Shown in pieces: positions 11,395 to 23,400 of a DNA stretch of 64,000 bases. The stretch spans positions 3,038,001 through 3,102,000 of the forward strand of contig NC_089547.1 in NCBI RefSeq assembly GCF_040115645.1. The letters are read 5' to 3'. Below the pieces are notes generated by a model. It was not told the origin of the DNA. It searched no databases and saw only the letters and a program-made list of their open reading frames with translations. This stretch comes from Euwallacea fornicatus (Eukaryota > Arthropoda > Insecta > Coleoptera > Curculionidae). A program made the translations under genes and the position numbers. Each line of letters starts with the position of its first letter. Position 1 is the stretch's first letter.

Positions 11395-13278
11395 AGATAT
11401 TAAGCAATATTTTCATTAGTGTTGGTTAATCTTTGCTCCTCATTTTCATGCCGTATAGAAATTAATTATATTACCACACGTTATAAGTAACTATTTTTGG
11501 AGAAGCCTCGGTATAACTTTTAAAGAACAGTTCTGAGAATTTGCGGATTATTAACTATGTCAAAGCGAATGAAAATCACGCGGATATTTTCTTTTAATAA
11601 CAGGACCCTATATATACATAATAAAAACTGGATTATGTTTTAACTGTATATTTGTCACTCAATCGCATGTAGATCGGACAGTTTCAATTAGACCGAGACA
11701 ACGTATTTTACCATAATATACAAAGCGTACGTTTTTATGAGTAAATACAATAGATCCAGATAAGTTTATCCCCCAACTAAATGGCTACTGTGTAAAAAAA
11801 TAAAAATATTATATAGATATTAGTTAACATCGTTTCGAGATTCACTAAAATCACAAGAATTTTATGGCAAGTGTACAAGGCAATTTGCTTGTTCGCATTC
11901 GAGAAAAGTTCTTTTACACACGTTTAATCAAATAAACAAACTCGCCCTGAACACTTATAGTTTTGAACCAATTGGCTATCTACTGGTACAATGCATTTAA
12001 TGCAACTATCTACGGAAGGGGCTCTAAGAATTTTAACTTAAAATCTCTAGATTTAAGTAACAAAAGAACGTACCAATAACGGAACATTTGGACATGTATT
12101 AGCGTCTTAAAACACCACAGATATAGCGGAATGCAATAGATTTCTGAGTAATCTTAAAAATTTAGAATATTTGCACTTATTCCTAGTATTACACTAAAAT
12201 GGACCAACAATGTTTTGGCTAGTGTCAGAACGAAATGTAACAATAAATTAAAGCCATATACTCAAGTCGTTTTGTGGATGATGACCATATGTTTCTATAA
12301 TGATTTATGGAGGAAATGAATTAAATCGTTTATATCTATTCACAGGATATAACTATAGCAATCTGGTCTCTACATAGTAGATAGTGGTAGGTACCTATCA
12401 TCACACACTTCAATGCAATAAAATACTTATTCAATTCTTCAACAAACCAATTAAGTCGTTTTGGGTCATCCTCAATGTGCTAGTTCCAAAAAATATCTTA
12501 GAGTTTACGTTAAGGAACATAATATTGTCCAATAATTATAAGCCTTATTAAGTCTATCTTACCTGCTAGGTCACAATTAAGTGCAAGTTACGACAAAATT
12601 TTACAATCACAAAATGCACTCTCGGTTCAGCTAGAAAATGCGATATGCTTATTTTCACAAATATCGTTCCGTTTCTGTTTCAATTTAACAGTTGCACCTT
12701 AATAGTAGTTTTAATAAAACAACAACTACGCAACATCAATAAGTATATAAACAGTAATGTCACTGAATAATAATTAAGTGTCCGTTAGGGATGATGAGGA
12801 ATTGTTTTATTTCTGGTAGTTTTGTAATTTCGATTTGATAGATCCATCAGCGTTTTTCCTCCAAGATATTTTACAGCGAACGAAAACGAAAACAAAAATA
12901 AAATCTATTGTACTTTTCTTTGTGTTTAGATGTATCAAAGTACAGCTGGAAAAGGCTCAAATCTCTCCAGAAATTTCTTACATAGAATAGGAGTGTTGGT
13001 TAAAGAACCTGACAGTCCTTTTTGGAGTGAAATAAGCCATGAGAAGTATGTACAAATCGTATGGATTTAAAGGGCTTTGGTTCGGCTAAAGGCATGATAG
13101 TTTCGAAGTAATGTGTTGCTTCCTCAGTAAAAATGACTTCCTGCAGTTTTCACAGTAATAATTTCCGTTATAAAACATGGTTTTGACATGTCTGAAAACT
13201 TGTTATCCTGCGTCCATTTCATAAAATCCCTTCTAACAAATATAGATTTTGTTCCATAAAAAAATCACAGACGAAGCG

Positions 13279-13284
13279 TTTATT
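13279..13284 (-). promoter_or_regulatory. Candidate poly(A) signal of CaMKI
   Basis: The minus strand reads AATAAA about 260 nt after the CaMKI stop codon. It is the nearest consensus signal I noticed; other sites further out are possible. Confidence 0.35.
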
Positions 13285-13540
13285 TCCTACTAACATTTAA
13301 AAAAATGGCACAATAATTCGTTAACCACCTTCTACTTATGCTTCCGCATTCAAATGCTATTTCAAGGAAATTTTTTCTGTTCTACTATAGAAGTCCAGCA
13401 TTAAAAGATTAATGCGTTTAGAAACGCAATTTACGCCCCAACTCCCACTGGGGCAAAAGTTAAGATTCCGAATGCCTTTCGGGATGAATTACAAAGATTA
13501 ACAATTTAAAAATCCTAATATCTTACAAGTTAAATTCATT

Positions 13541-15495
13541 CTATTGTTTTCCAGAGGATGACGCGCTGCTACCTCTGGATTGGTCAGCGCTTGCGCCTCC
13601 CGAACTTTCTCCCGAAGTGGGCAGTTGAGGGGAAGGGCTTTTCTGACCGCTCTGACTTCCGCTACTACCCAGGGCCAACAGTTGCATTTTTCGGATGACG
13701 GTTGTGGCGTGGTACGCTTGGCGCCATCTGCAAATTATTATTTATGTTTTAGTTACGCTACTTAGGTATGAGACATATATACTGGGCATTCGATTTGTCC
13801 TCCAAACCTAATAAAACTAAGATTGGTCGATTTCTAAATCTAATAAAAGTCTCGAGTATGGTACATCCTATATACACATTTATATTGATTATTCAATGCC
13901 AAATTGTAACTTTGTAAACAAATGTTTGTTTCGGAACTTATCTTAGCAAGCAAGAACTTAGACATATAAATGTGAATTTGTATCGAATTGGTTGAGCTCT
14001 TAATCGTCTTCCACTGCGACCTGAGGTTTATTGTAATTTGCTTTAAGTAGAAAACCAACATTGAATTAAAGGAAACTCACCTGGATTTGGCAAAATTTTT
14101 CTTAAGTTGCTCTGATACAGTTCCGTGGATGTTCTTGCTGGAAGCTTCATTTCCAGAAATCCACGGGTGTGCTAAAGCCTAAGGAAATCAAAATAACTCG
14201 TTTGAGAAATTTTGCTATTTTTTAGCTGTAAACTATTAATTATATTGAGGATAGTAAAATTACTTGCAATATTCCTCACCTGTTTACAAGTGTATCTCTT
14301 TTCGACATTAACGCATATTAAATTCCTAATAAAATCTTTAGCAGAATCGCTGATTTCGTCCCAGTAGGGTGAGTCAAATTCAAACTCCCCTTTCAAAATT
14401 TGAGCGAACAAATTTACATCACTCTCATCATAAAATGGGGGATATCCACAAAGTAGAATATATGATATTACTCCTATGCTCCACACATCAATTGCTTTCC
14501 CATAAGGTTTTTGTGCTAAAACTTCAGGCGCGACATAACCGGGAGTGCCACATGCTGTGGCCATTATTCCCCCGTCTTCCATTTTAGACAGGCCGAAATC
14601 GCTTATCATTATTTTGCTCTCCTTGTCCGGACTATAATACAGGAGGTTTTCAGGTTTTAGGTCCCTGTGCACTACGCCTTGTTGATGCATGTAGTCGACG
14701 GCTTCCAGTACCTGTCTGATTAAATGCGCGGCATCTTTTTCGGTGTAAGAGCCTAGAAAATAGAGTCATAGGTAAATTTCGTGAAAAATAATAATCAACT
14801 CAATTTAAGTACATCATGATGACACAATTCACATTTCTATAGAATATTATGTTTAATTGAATCTATATTTAAATTTAGCGTTTTTGGCAGTCTGAGAATT
14901 CTGGCTATTGCATATTTGGTTCAACGAGTCATCGATAGGCGACGGTCAATTTTGCTTTTAAACAACGACATTACTCAATATTTATGTAAATACAATGCAG
15001 TGGTTCAGTAGTAAAATATAACATCACTAGGCAAAATAATACAATTTGTGGATATGCATATTCTGTTAACTCTAACTATTCAACCAAGACATGCATTATT
15101 AGCGCTCAATTATCACATAATAGTTCTTACTTACCTTTCTCTACAATTCTATCAAACAATTCACCTCCAGTCACTAACTCCATTATAAGATATACCTTGT
15201 TTTTATCTTCATAAGTTTCCAAGAGTTGAACAATATTGGGATGTTTTAACTTCCTCAATATCATTATTTCATTTTCCAGTGAGTCTTCTTTTCCTTTGAG
15301 CGCCTTCTTGTCGATTATTTTTACGGCAAACATTTTATCTGGATTCTCTTTATTTTCAGCCAATCGAACTTCTGAAAAAGCACCAGTGCCGAGTTGCTCT
15401 TTAAGCAAGTACTTTTCGTCGAGCATATTTCGATCCCCAAAATCTTTGCTTCCATTCTTACTTTTGGATTTCTTGTCTTTGCCAAAAAGTGGCAT
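13541..15495 (-). CDS. CaMKI: Calcium/calmodulin-dependent protein kinase I
   Basis: Four coding exons: 15135-15495, 14280-14752, 14081-14178 and 13541-13727, all GT-AG and phase-consistent, giving 372 aa, close to vertebrate CaMKI. It is a Ser/Thr kinase activated by Ca2+/calmodulin and by CaMKK phosphorylation. Visible features in order: glycine loop GTGAFSEV (from residue 36), catalytic lysine in FAVKII (K59), HRDLKPEN (D151), DFGLS (D172), activation loop MATACGTPGYVAPEVL with the CaMKK-target threonine near T186, and DVWSIGVISYILLCGYPPFY. The third exon ends the kinase fold (ALAHPWISG) and starts the autoinhibitory and calmodulin-binding segment; the last exon continues it (WRQAYHATTVIRKMQLLAL) and ends in a Ser/Gly-rich tail. 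All catalytic residues are intact. Its ATG is only 215 bp downstream of the ANKRD40 stop, same strand. Confidence 0.96.
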
Positions 15496-15586
15496 TGTAT
15501 CTACGCTTTTACTACTACAGCGATAAATACGAATTAATTTTAGTTAAGCGCAGTCTTGTTTGTGTTGTTAGGCATTAAATTGGGGA

Positions 15587-15592
15587 TTTATT
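15587..15592 (-). promoter_or_regulatory. Candidate poly(A) signal of ANKRD40
   Basis: The minus strand reads AATAAA about 120 nt after the ANKRD40 stop and about 90 nt before the CaMKI start codon. The ANKRD40 3' end and the CaMKI 5' end must therefore be very close or overlapping. Confidence 0.45.
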
Positions 15593-15710
15593 ATCAGAAA
15601 GGGATTATCTCACTCCTAATTTCCTGTACAAAGATATAATGCTAACGGCACTGCTCCATCGCCTGAATTAATTTAGATATTTGTGTATCAAGCAAAAATA
15701 TGTTCTTTGT

Positions 15711-17317
15711 TTAATACAACACAGTTTGATCTTTGCAAGCACTAATGCTCTGATAGCAATTATTACTTTTATCACCAGCGTTACACTTCAAGGCAATTTC
15801 AAGTTCCTGAAAATCTACTAATCTTCTAACGTCGTTGTCTTTGCGTAAACGAGTATTGGGGAGTTTACGAATTCGTTCTACTTGAGATTCGGACAATTGT
15901 AATTCGTCACAACACACTTTAAGTAGGACGTCGTAAGTTAGTTTCCAACGAGGGATTTCAATTTCTATGAAGTCAGGGTCAGAGGAACCTTGAACTTTCA
16001 CTTTTAGGACGAGTTCTGAAAGAAAATCAAAAAGTAACCTTTAAGTAATATTTTATAGAATATGCTATAAGCAGGTATACTTGAACTGAAAATATGTATA
16101 AATCCTAAAATGGATTATGATGTTAATTTCTAAAGTACCACACCAATAGGCAAAACATAGCAAGTTTGATTAACACATAGTTAACACTGCCATAAACAGG
16201 GTAAATAAGTAGTTCTTGCATCATTGCAAATTTAATTAGCATTGGGAGGATATGTTTTCAATGTTCGTAAGTGGCAAATGCCAAAACACCTAAAGAATCA
16301 ATTTCATTCAAAATATTTCCCAGACCATTAAATAATCTCAAGTACACATTGAAATATCAGAGGCATGTCTTGGATAAATTTCTCTTCTAGCAGTTAGTCA
16401 GCCAGATATTTGATGGTAAACAACAAATGGCTTAATCAACTTCCATTTATGGTTCCAACATCTATTGTGGTTTTTTTAAAATCATCAGCTGTTATTAATC
16501 TTTTTTGACTAATTTCTTTATCACCTGGCATAAGCAGTTTTGGCATGGGACTGTGGTAGTCACATGTATGTTATTCAATCATTTTAGGTGTAATAAATGG
16601 TTTTTTGAGGACTGGATTGGCCTTTTTAATGTGTAAAAACTTGCAGTTTTAAGGATTTAAATGTTAAAGGGTACAAGCAATACACCTTTGATGATTTCAC
16701 ATTAATTTGTAATTTAACATAAAAATATAGCTATGGCTGTGTATGCATTTGCAAGTTAATGAAACATCATTACATTGCCTTAGTGCAGGCAGGGAAAATC
16801 CATCCAATAATCTTACCATCGTTTTGTGCTGCAGGTAATGAAGTTTTGGGCATACTAAGGAGATCAGGTTGTTTGATTCCGGCAGGTCCTACATCAACCT
16901 GAGGATTCAATGGTGCATTTCGAATGTAATTGGGCACAAATTCATAATCATCTCCCTGATGTTCCTTGTTGTCTTTAGTGACAACAGCTCCAAGGAGCTC
17001 ATTGATGGCCAAATAAATGCAGATATCACTAGGAATTTCACCTTTAAAATTTCTCACATTTTTATCTGCCCCATGATTAAGCAAGAGTCGGGCGACCTTT
17101 TCATTGCCTCTTTTACATGCCCAGTGTAAAGCAGTCCTTTAAAGATTCATCCTGGTTTAGTTTGTAAGGTTAGGGATCAGTGGGGCAATATTTACCATCC
17201 GTTTACTGGATTTTGTGAATTGAGGTTCACGTTTTGAGAGAGCAGGACTTGAACAGCTTCAATATCGCCCACGCAAGATGCTTCGCGGAGCTTCTCTTCT
17301 AGGATATTTGTTGCCAT
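15711..17317 (-). CDS. ANKRD40: Ankyrin repeat domain-containing protein 40 homologue
   Basis: Three coding exons: 17196-17317, 16817-17136 and 15711-16015, with a 59-nt first intron and a 0.8-kb second intron, giving 248 aa. The N-terminus holds two ankyrin repeats (LREASCVGDIEAVQVLLSQ, then TALHWACKRGNEKVARLLLN and HGADKNVRNFKGEIP). The C-terminal part starting near residue 148 matches the distinctive ANKRD40 tail: ELVLKVKVQGSSDPDFIEIE followed by VCCDELQLS and VERIRKLPNTRLRKDNDVRR. Ankyrin repeats mediate protein binding; no biochemical role for the family is known to me. The protein is about 120 aa shorter than human ANKRD40, mostly in the linker between the two conserved parts. The ATG at 17317 opens the first repeat. 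The gene lies in tandem upstream of CaMKI. Confidence 0.9.
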
Positions 17318-18626
17318 TCTATTAACGCAAACCAAAACATGGTGATGAATTAAAGACCATTGGAAAGTGGAGAAGGTTGATCTAAGTTAACTGGAAGCTG
17401 GTGTTTGGAAATCACCGAAATGAATGGGAAATGTGAAAATCAAAATAGTGAAAACTGTCGCTTTTGACTTTTCTTGACTAATAAGTTAGGAGACTGGCAG
17501 ATTCAGACTGATGTTGAGAAATTACACACTCGGTGCGAGCACTGCCAATGTAGAGACTCGTCCCTGGAGCTGATTTCAATCTTGTGAGAGTGCGCTTTGG
17601 GTAAACTAGTTTCCTTTAACCTTTAGACCTTCTCCATTAAACCTTGCTTTTTATGAAACTTGGCCTAATGTGTTATAAGTCACAAAATGTCACAGTAAAC
17701 GTCATTAACATCATTTTCTAATATTCTTAGGTTAGTTTCAATGGTTATTTTTCTAATTTTTAATTATTTCTTGCAATTTCAGAAAATGGACGGATTTTAA
17801 GTTCCCACCGTAATATTTAAAAAAACAAAATGTATTATACTTTGCATATTATACGTGTATAAAATTATGTATAATACACCTGTGTACTTTCCATTCCTGG
17901 TACAAGCATCATTCAGTCCTTTTTTAAATTCTTGGTTACCCCCATGTCTCTTGTGACAGAAAACTTAATATTGGTTGTTTAACATTGTAGAAGAAGGTAA
18001 CTATACTTAGAGAAGAGATGCTTAATCAGCATATTCTTTGTAATACCTTTGTTACTTTATGCTAAGTAATAGTTAGCATAAAGGTTATCTCACCATTATT
18101 CATTTTTATTATACAATCTGAGAAGAAAGGAAAAACACATAAAATTTACTGTAATAAGTGGACTGATACCGGTCCTTCCCTGCAATTTAAGGTATATTGT
18201 GGCTTTTCACAATGAAAATAGGTGGATTTAAATATCTATTTTATGCATTGGGTAAACTTCTGGTCATCATACTTAAACTCTCCTTGTTGATATATCATTC
18301 TCCAAAGCTTCTTAGACTTTGATGCGCCTCTGAACATAATACAAGAAAAGTGCATAAAAAGTGTAAGATTCACTTCAAAAGTTCACATTATAAATATAAG
18401 TTGGGAAATGCTTCAATACAGTGGCCCAAAATCTCTCTAAAGTTTGAATTATTTTGGGAACATTCATTGGGATGAGACTTCTTCCACTAACTATTCTTTA
18501 GATAGCTCATCTTATGTTTCAAGAAAATTGCTTCACAAATTCCATGCTTTCAATATTATATTTTTAATTAAAGTAAGTACTTACTGCATGGTAATACTTA
18601 CCACCAATTTTGTTTTACAGGTTGAA
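17318..18626. other. Divergent intergenic region, ANKRD40 / THAP gene
   Basis: This region should contain the ANKRD40 promoter and the THAP gene 5' end. A GTAAGT donor near 18571 and a TTTTACAG acceptor at 18613-18620 define a likely 5'-UTR intron six nt before the THAP start codon. No other structure was seen. Confidence 0.45.
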
Positions 18627-19549
18627 ATGTCGCGATCGGGTGGAATGATTTGTGCTGTTGCAATATGCACAAGCAGGTCTAAAATAATCAAAGAAAAAGG
18701 TGGAAATATTAGGTTCTTTACATTTCCAAAGCAGCCAGAAATTTGTGAAGAGTGGGTTCGAAAGTGCTATAGAACAGATAAATTTTCATCTCAAAATGCC
18801 CGCATATGCAGTCTGCATTTTCAAGCAGAAGATTTCGAAGATGAGCTGAGAGCTACTTTAATGGGTTATGCTCCAAAAAGACTGAAAAAAGATGGTGGGT
18901 TTTTGTCTAACAAATCTCCTCTTTCAATGTGCTGCTTCTAGTGGAAAAATTATTCAAATTATAGAGATTAAAACTGTGCGTCATAAGTTGGTTTCTCCAC
19001 TTATTTAATAAATTTTACTATAGTAAGCAAACAATACACAAATTTTTGGTAAAAATTCCACTTTTTTCCACTAATAACAGAATTTTGATTTTTTTAAAAG
19101 TTTTATCAGTTTTCCTAGAGATGAGTTCAGATACTTGGTTTATGGTTAAGTACCTATGTATTGGATTTATTCATAGATTTTCCATTCTATGTTACATTTA
19201 AACAAAGTAAGAAAAGATATGCATGTGCTTCTAAATGACCAACACTTTTTACATGTTCACATTTTAATAATGATCAATTTATAATTTTCATTTAAAATTT
19301 TTAATTAAAATTTTTTCATGATATATAATATTCATTCTGATTACCTACATTGAATTTATAGCAATTCCTTCCTTGTTTCTTCTCCCTGATAATGACACAC
19401 TGTACACAGTACAAGCAAATAGTCCTGGGAACACATTAACAAAAACAGAAGAATCATTTTCATCCGATTTAGATGATGGTATGTTTAATGTTGGTGATAT
19501 ATACACTCGTTTTTCATTGATTTTCTTTTGTATATTTGCAGACATATAA
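18627..19549 (+). CDS. Small THAP-type zinc finger protein
   Basis: Three coding exons: 18627-18894, 19362-19478 and 19542-19549, giving about 130 aa. The THAP domain is a C2CH zinc module that binds DNA, also used by P-element transposase. Zinc ligands are C9, C14 (CAVAIC) and C61, H64 (ARICSLHF). Supporting residues are FFTFPKQPE, W43, F66 and F70, the block YAPKRLKKD and the AIPSLF that ends exon 1/starts exon 2 in the usual THAP position. No nuclease or coiled-coil region follows, so this is either a short regulator or a shortened relic that is still open. The last intron (63 nt) is a multiple of three without a stop, so retained and spliced forms end at the same codon. A longer in-frame start at 18444 would read through the 5'-UTR intron and is not preferred. 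Confidence 0.8.
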
Positions 19550-20408
19550 ACAGTATAAGCTGAAGCAATGTTTTTTGCCTTCAAAGATTGCTTTTCTAAT
19601 CACAAGAAAAGGTAGTTGGGTCTCACATTGTCAGAGTCATGAGGTGGATAATTTATAGGCACCAACAAGGTGGTTTCCATGGGTGTGGAGAAATTGGCTC
19701 GTTCTTAGCTTAGATTTCTGTGTTACTATGAACACTATCTTGTTGGAAAATTGGTCCTTAGTTACTTTGAATATATGTAGCATAATTTGGATTCAGTTTC
19801 ATAAGAATTTAACTTCAACTTTGACTTACATTGTTCGACTTAGAAAATAAATGATTAAATTCTACAAAAGACTTATTTATATGAGATACCTATACCTAAC
19901 TGAGGTAACAACTTACATTTCTGATGATCCTTGACATGGCATACCTAAGAATATATTCTCTTGTTGGAAATGGATTGTGACTTGCGATCACTTGAAATCA
20001 AATAGAATTATTCCGTGCTATTTTATCTTTGTTCAGCTTACTTAAAAAATAAAAAGCGGCATCTTCGAAAAAATTGAGTAAATATATTCCAATTTTTCAT
20101 TTTTTGCATTACGGTAAGCCATTAAAAATTTTATAAAGGTAGTTATGGCTTATCTACCTGATGTACAAAAAGGGGAATTGAGTGGACAAAAATGGAGATT
20201 TTATAGCCTACTGCTTTGCAAATAAAAAATAAATGCGTGGGATATAATTATTTTTATTTGAAGAAATTATCAGTACGGACGCTAGAACCAATGATATTGG
20301 TGTAAGAAGATAAACCTTTCTTGGTAATAAAAACATTTATCTGGAATTATCCTGTTTAATATGCGCACATAAAATACTTCACTACATTTTGATATATAAA
20401 TTTCCGAT
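19550..20408. other. Convergent intergenic region, THAP / CFAP57
   Basis: This region contains the 3' ends of two tail-to-tail genes. Candidate poly(A) signals are AATAAA at 19846-19851 (plus, THAP) and at 20253-20258 (minus, CFAP57). Nothing else was recognised. Confidence 0.45.
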
Positions 20409-23400
20409 TTAAGCATTTTTATCCTCCTTTAAATGCACCGTTTCCACTTTATCGCTCTCATATTCTGTAATCTTGTTCAACAATCTGTTGTTTTCAGCAA
20501 CTAGAGCTTCGATTGCTTTCGAATTTTTCTATAAGAAATCCTGAAAATCTTTTGAAATATACCTGCAATTATTCTTACATTTATAGTTTTCCTGTATTTA
20601 TTATAAATATCTTCAGTAGTAGAAGCTGCCAAATTCAGTTTGTTCTGGGGTTCTTTGGAGATCATATACGGTATTTCAATTATAGGATTCCGCTTTTCAT
20701 TCTGGTTAATATTGCTTTGAAGGTTCTTGCTCAACTGATTAGTTCCGACCAATAATGTTGCATTTTCTTCTACAAGACGCACTTTATCGAAGCTCGGCTT
20801 ATTAGTGTTTTTATTTGCCTGGAATAATGAAAATGAGTCAGTATTTAATTAAGTTTTGGCTCTGATTAATCTCCCAAAAATTTCATTTCTATTATTCTCC
20901 GAAGTACTCTTTAAGATTAGTCCAAATTACTGATGAAATCGGTATTGTTCATTGTCCGATTCAATATTCAAAGTTTGTATGAAGTTTGAAGTTCTTACAT
21001 GCCTGAGCATTTAAGGCTGCGACGGTCCTTTCGAGAAAATCCCTTTGTCGCAGAAATTCATTTTTCGTCTCTGTGCTCTCTGTTAGCATAACTTCAAAAT
21101 CTTTACCAGCGTCGTATTTGTGGTACATTTTCTGAAAAAAGTCACCTCAGCAGCTTTCCCAAAAGCTTAAACTTCAAACTCACTTTTACTAATTTTTGCA
21201 AGACGGGTACGTTTTGGATAAACTCGCTGGCGTAATGAATATCCATTCGTATCTCTTGTAAAGCCTTCTTCATAATTCGGTTCTTTTCCATCTCTTTACG
21301 GACCTCACTAATTGAGGCACCGAGTTTTTCTCGTCCTTCCGCCACCTGACTGTTCAAGTTCAAGACGATTTTTTGCAAATTTTTCAATTCCTGAGCCATT
21401 TCTTTAATCTTCATGACTTGTTCCTGAATGGTTCTTTCTCTAGGTTCAATTTGAGACTTAAGTTCTTTTATCTGCAATTATCATTTCATGATAGAATATT
21501 TTGATTTTTCAGTAAATTATCAATATTTCAAAATTAGCAGAAAAGTAAAAGCACCATTCATTGATAATTTCATTACATCAGTGTGTATTTCTTTAACGTG
21601 CGCAGTAAAATCACGGTGAAATAGTTCATAATAAATATTGCAATATCTAATTTGATCAGAATCTCGGCAATACTGTGAATCATCCTTGAGGGGTTGAAAT
21701 ACCAAGACACTAGCAAAGATCATTCATAGTATTAGTTAGGTCAAGGTCAAAGCAAATATCCTAACAGTAGCGATGTTGCCAGTAATATTTACAAAAAACT
21801 TCTAATATTTTACTTTACCTTGAAATCTAATAAGCATTTAAACTTCTCTAACTCCTCATTTTTGCTTGTCAATTGGAAGATCCTTTTCTCTTTATCTTCA
21901 ATTGTAGAATCTCTTTCTACTATGTCCTTTTTGAAACCATTGATTTGCTTTTCCATGCCATTTATTACAGATTTAAGCTTAAGATGCTCATTCTGGAGGA
22001 CAAAAACGTGATGCTTAAAGTCATCTGATTCTTTCTGAGTGGCTAAAATGAATTTTTAGATTTTACAAACATCTATGCAGTCATACCTAACAGGTTCTTC
22101 TTTAGTACTGCTGCTTCTCCTCTTAATCGAACATTAAGGTCTTGTTCTTCCCTGATGTTCTTTTCGTGTGAGGTTTTTAGCTGGTAAATTTCCCTGTCAC
22201 AATCATCTTCTATTTGCTGTTTTATGAATTCATGTTCTTTAATTAGTTTCATCATTTTTTCCTTTAGCTAATTATCGTAGATATTAGTAATTCCGAATAG
22301 GCACAATTAGATGTTGTTACCTCATCTATGAGTCCATCCTTCTCTTTAGTCAAAGCTAGATAGTTGTTTGTGATGGTTTCTTCAGAGTCACTCTTTGCCT
22401 TTTTCAGAGCCTCATATTGTTCTTGCTGGCCTTTTAGCATTTGGTGCATTTGTTCTTCAAGTCTAGAAAAAGCCATTTAAACACCAAAAATTGTACTTAA
22501 ATAAATCAATTCATACATCATGTATTTTTTATATTCAACAATTAGCTTCTCATTGTAGCTCTCCTCTAGTTTTTCTACAAATACCTCATGGTCAACTTTC
22601 ATTTTCGCTGCCTGATTGGTGATGTTGTTGATTTCTTGGATATGAGTTATTATCATTTGCTAAAGCACAATACAATTATTATTACATAATAAATATTACA
22701 ATTCATTCACTTCGTTTTTGATTTTTATCGCTTCAACGGCGTGACAATACTCCGACTGAATATCTTTCGTCTTTAGCGAATGAATCGCATCATTATGCCG
22801 CATTTGGTAGGTATGTTCAGTCTCTAGTTCCTTTAATCTCAATTGCAGGTTTTTAATTCTATCCATTTTGTCTTCTAATATCTCTCTGGAGATTAAAATT
22901 TCGTTGCAGGATGATAGTTCCTTATCCAGTTTGATCGCCTTCTCCTCACTATTGCCCACTTTCCAAAAACAAACACTACCGTCTATAGCACCAGTAATGA
23001 GATAGCGATCGTCGTAAGATAAATATATCTGCATATTAATTATTTTATAGAAAAAAAAATTCGTGAGTTTCTACATACTTCAACTATGATTCTTTTGTGC
23101 ATAGTAAATTCGATAAATTCGGCCTTCTCCAGTAAGGGCATTTTGACGCTATAGACACTTCCTTGATTTCCTGCTACAAACAGCATGGTATCCAGTTGAG
23201 ATAGTACTATCGCGTCAAGGCCTGCGGTGGGGGGAACCAACACCACATCTCTGTAACATTAGTACATTATTATGGGTTAAATTCTATAGGTATCTTATGT
23301 TTCGAGCATGTGTCGGCTTACCTTTGTACATTTGAACTGATTAATTCTCTAATATGACCATCATTCCCAACAGCATATGTCTCTTTTCCAGATTTTGTAA

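Larger units (their letters stand above)
11306..13540. other. Convergent intergenic region, RSL1D1 / CaMKI
   Basis: About 2.2 kb between two tail-to-tail genes. It contains their 3' UTRs and poly(A) signals. I see no repeated or coding structure in the remainder. Confidence 0.5.

Noticed and set aside
18444..18626. Upstream in-frame start for the THAP gene
   Set aside because: The extension crosses a segment with a GTAAGT donor and TTTTACAG acceptor, best read as a 5'-UTR intron. The ATG at 18627 gives the zinc ligands at normal THAP positions.
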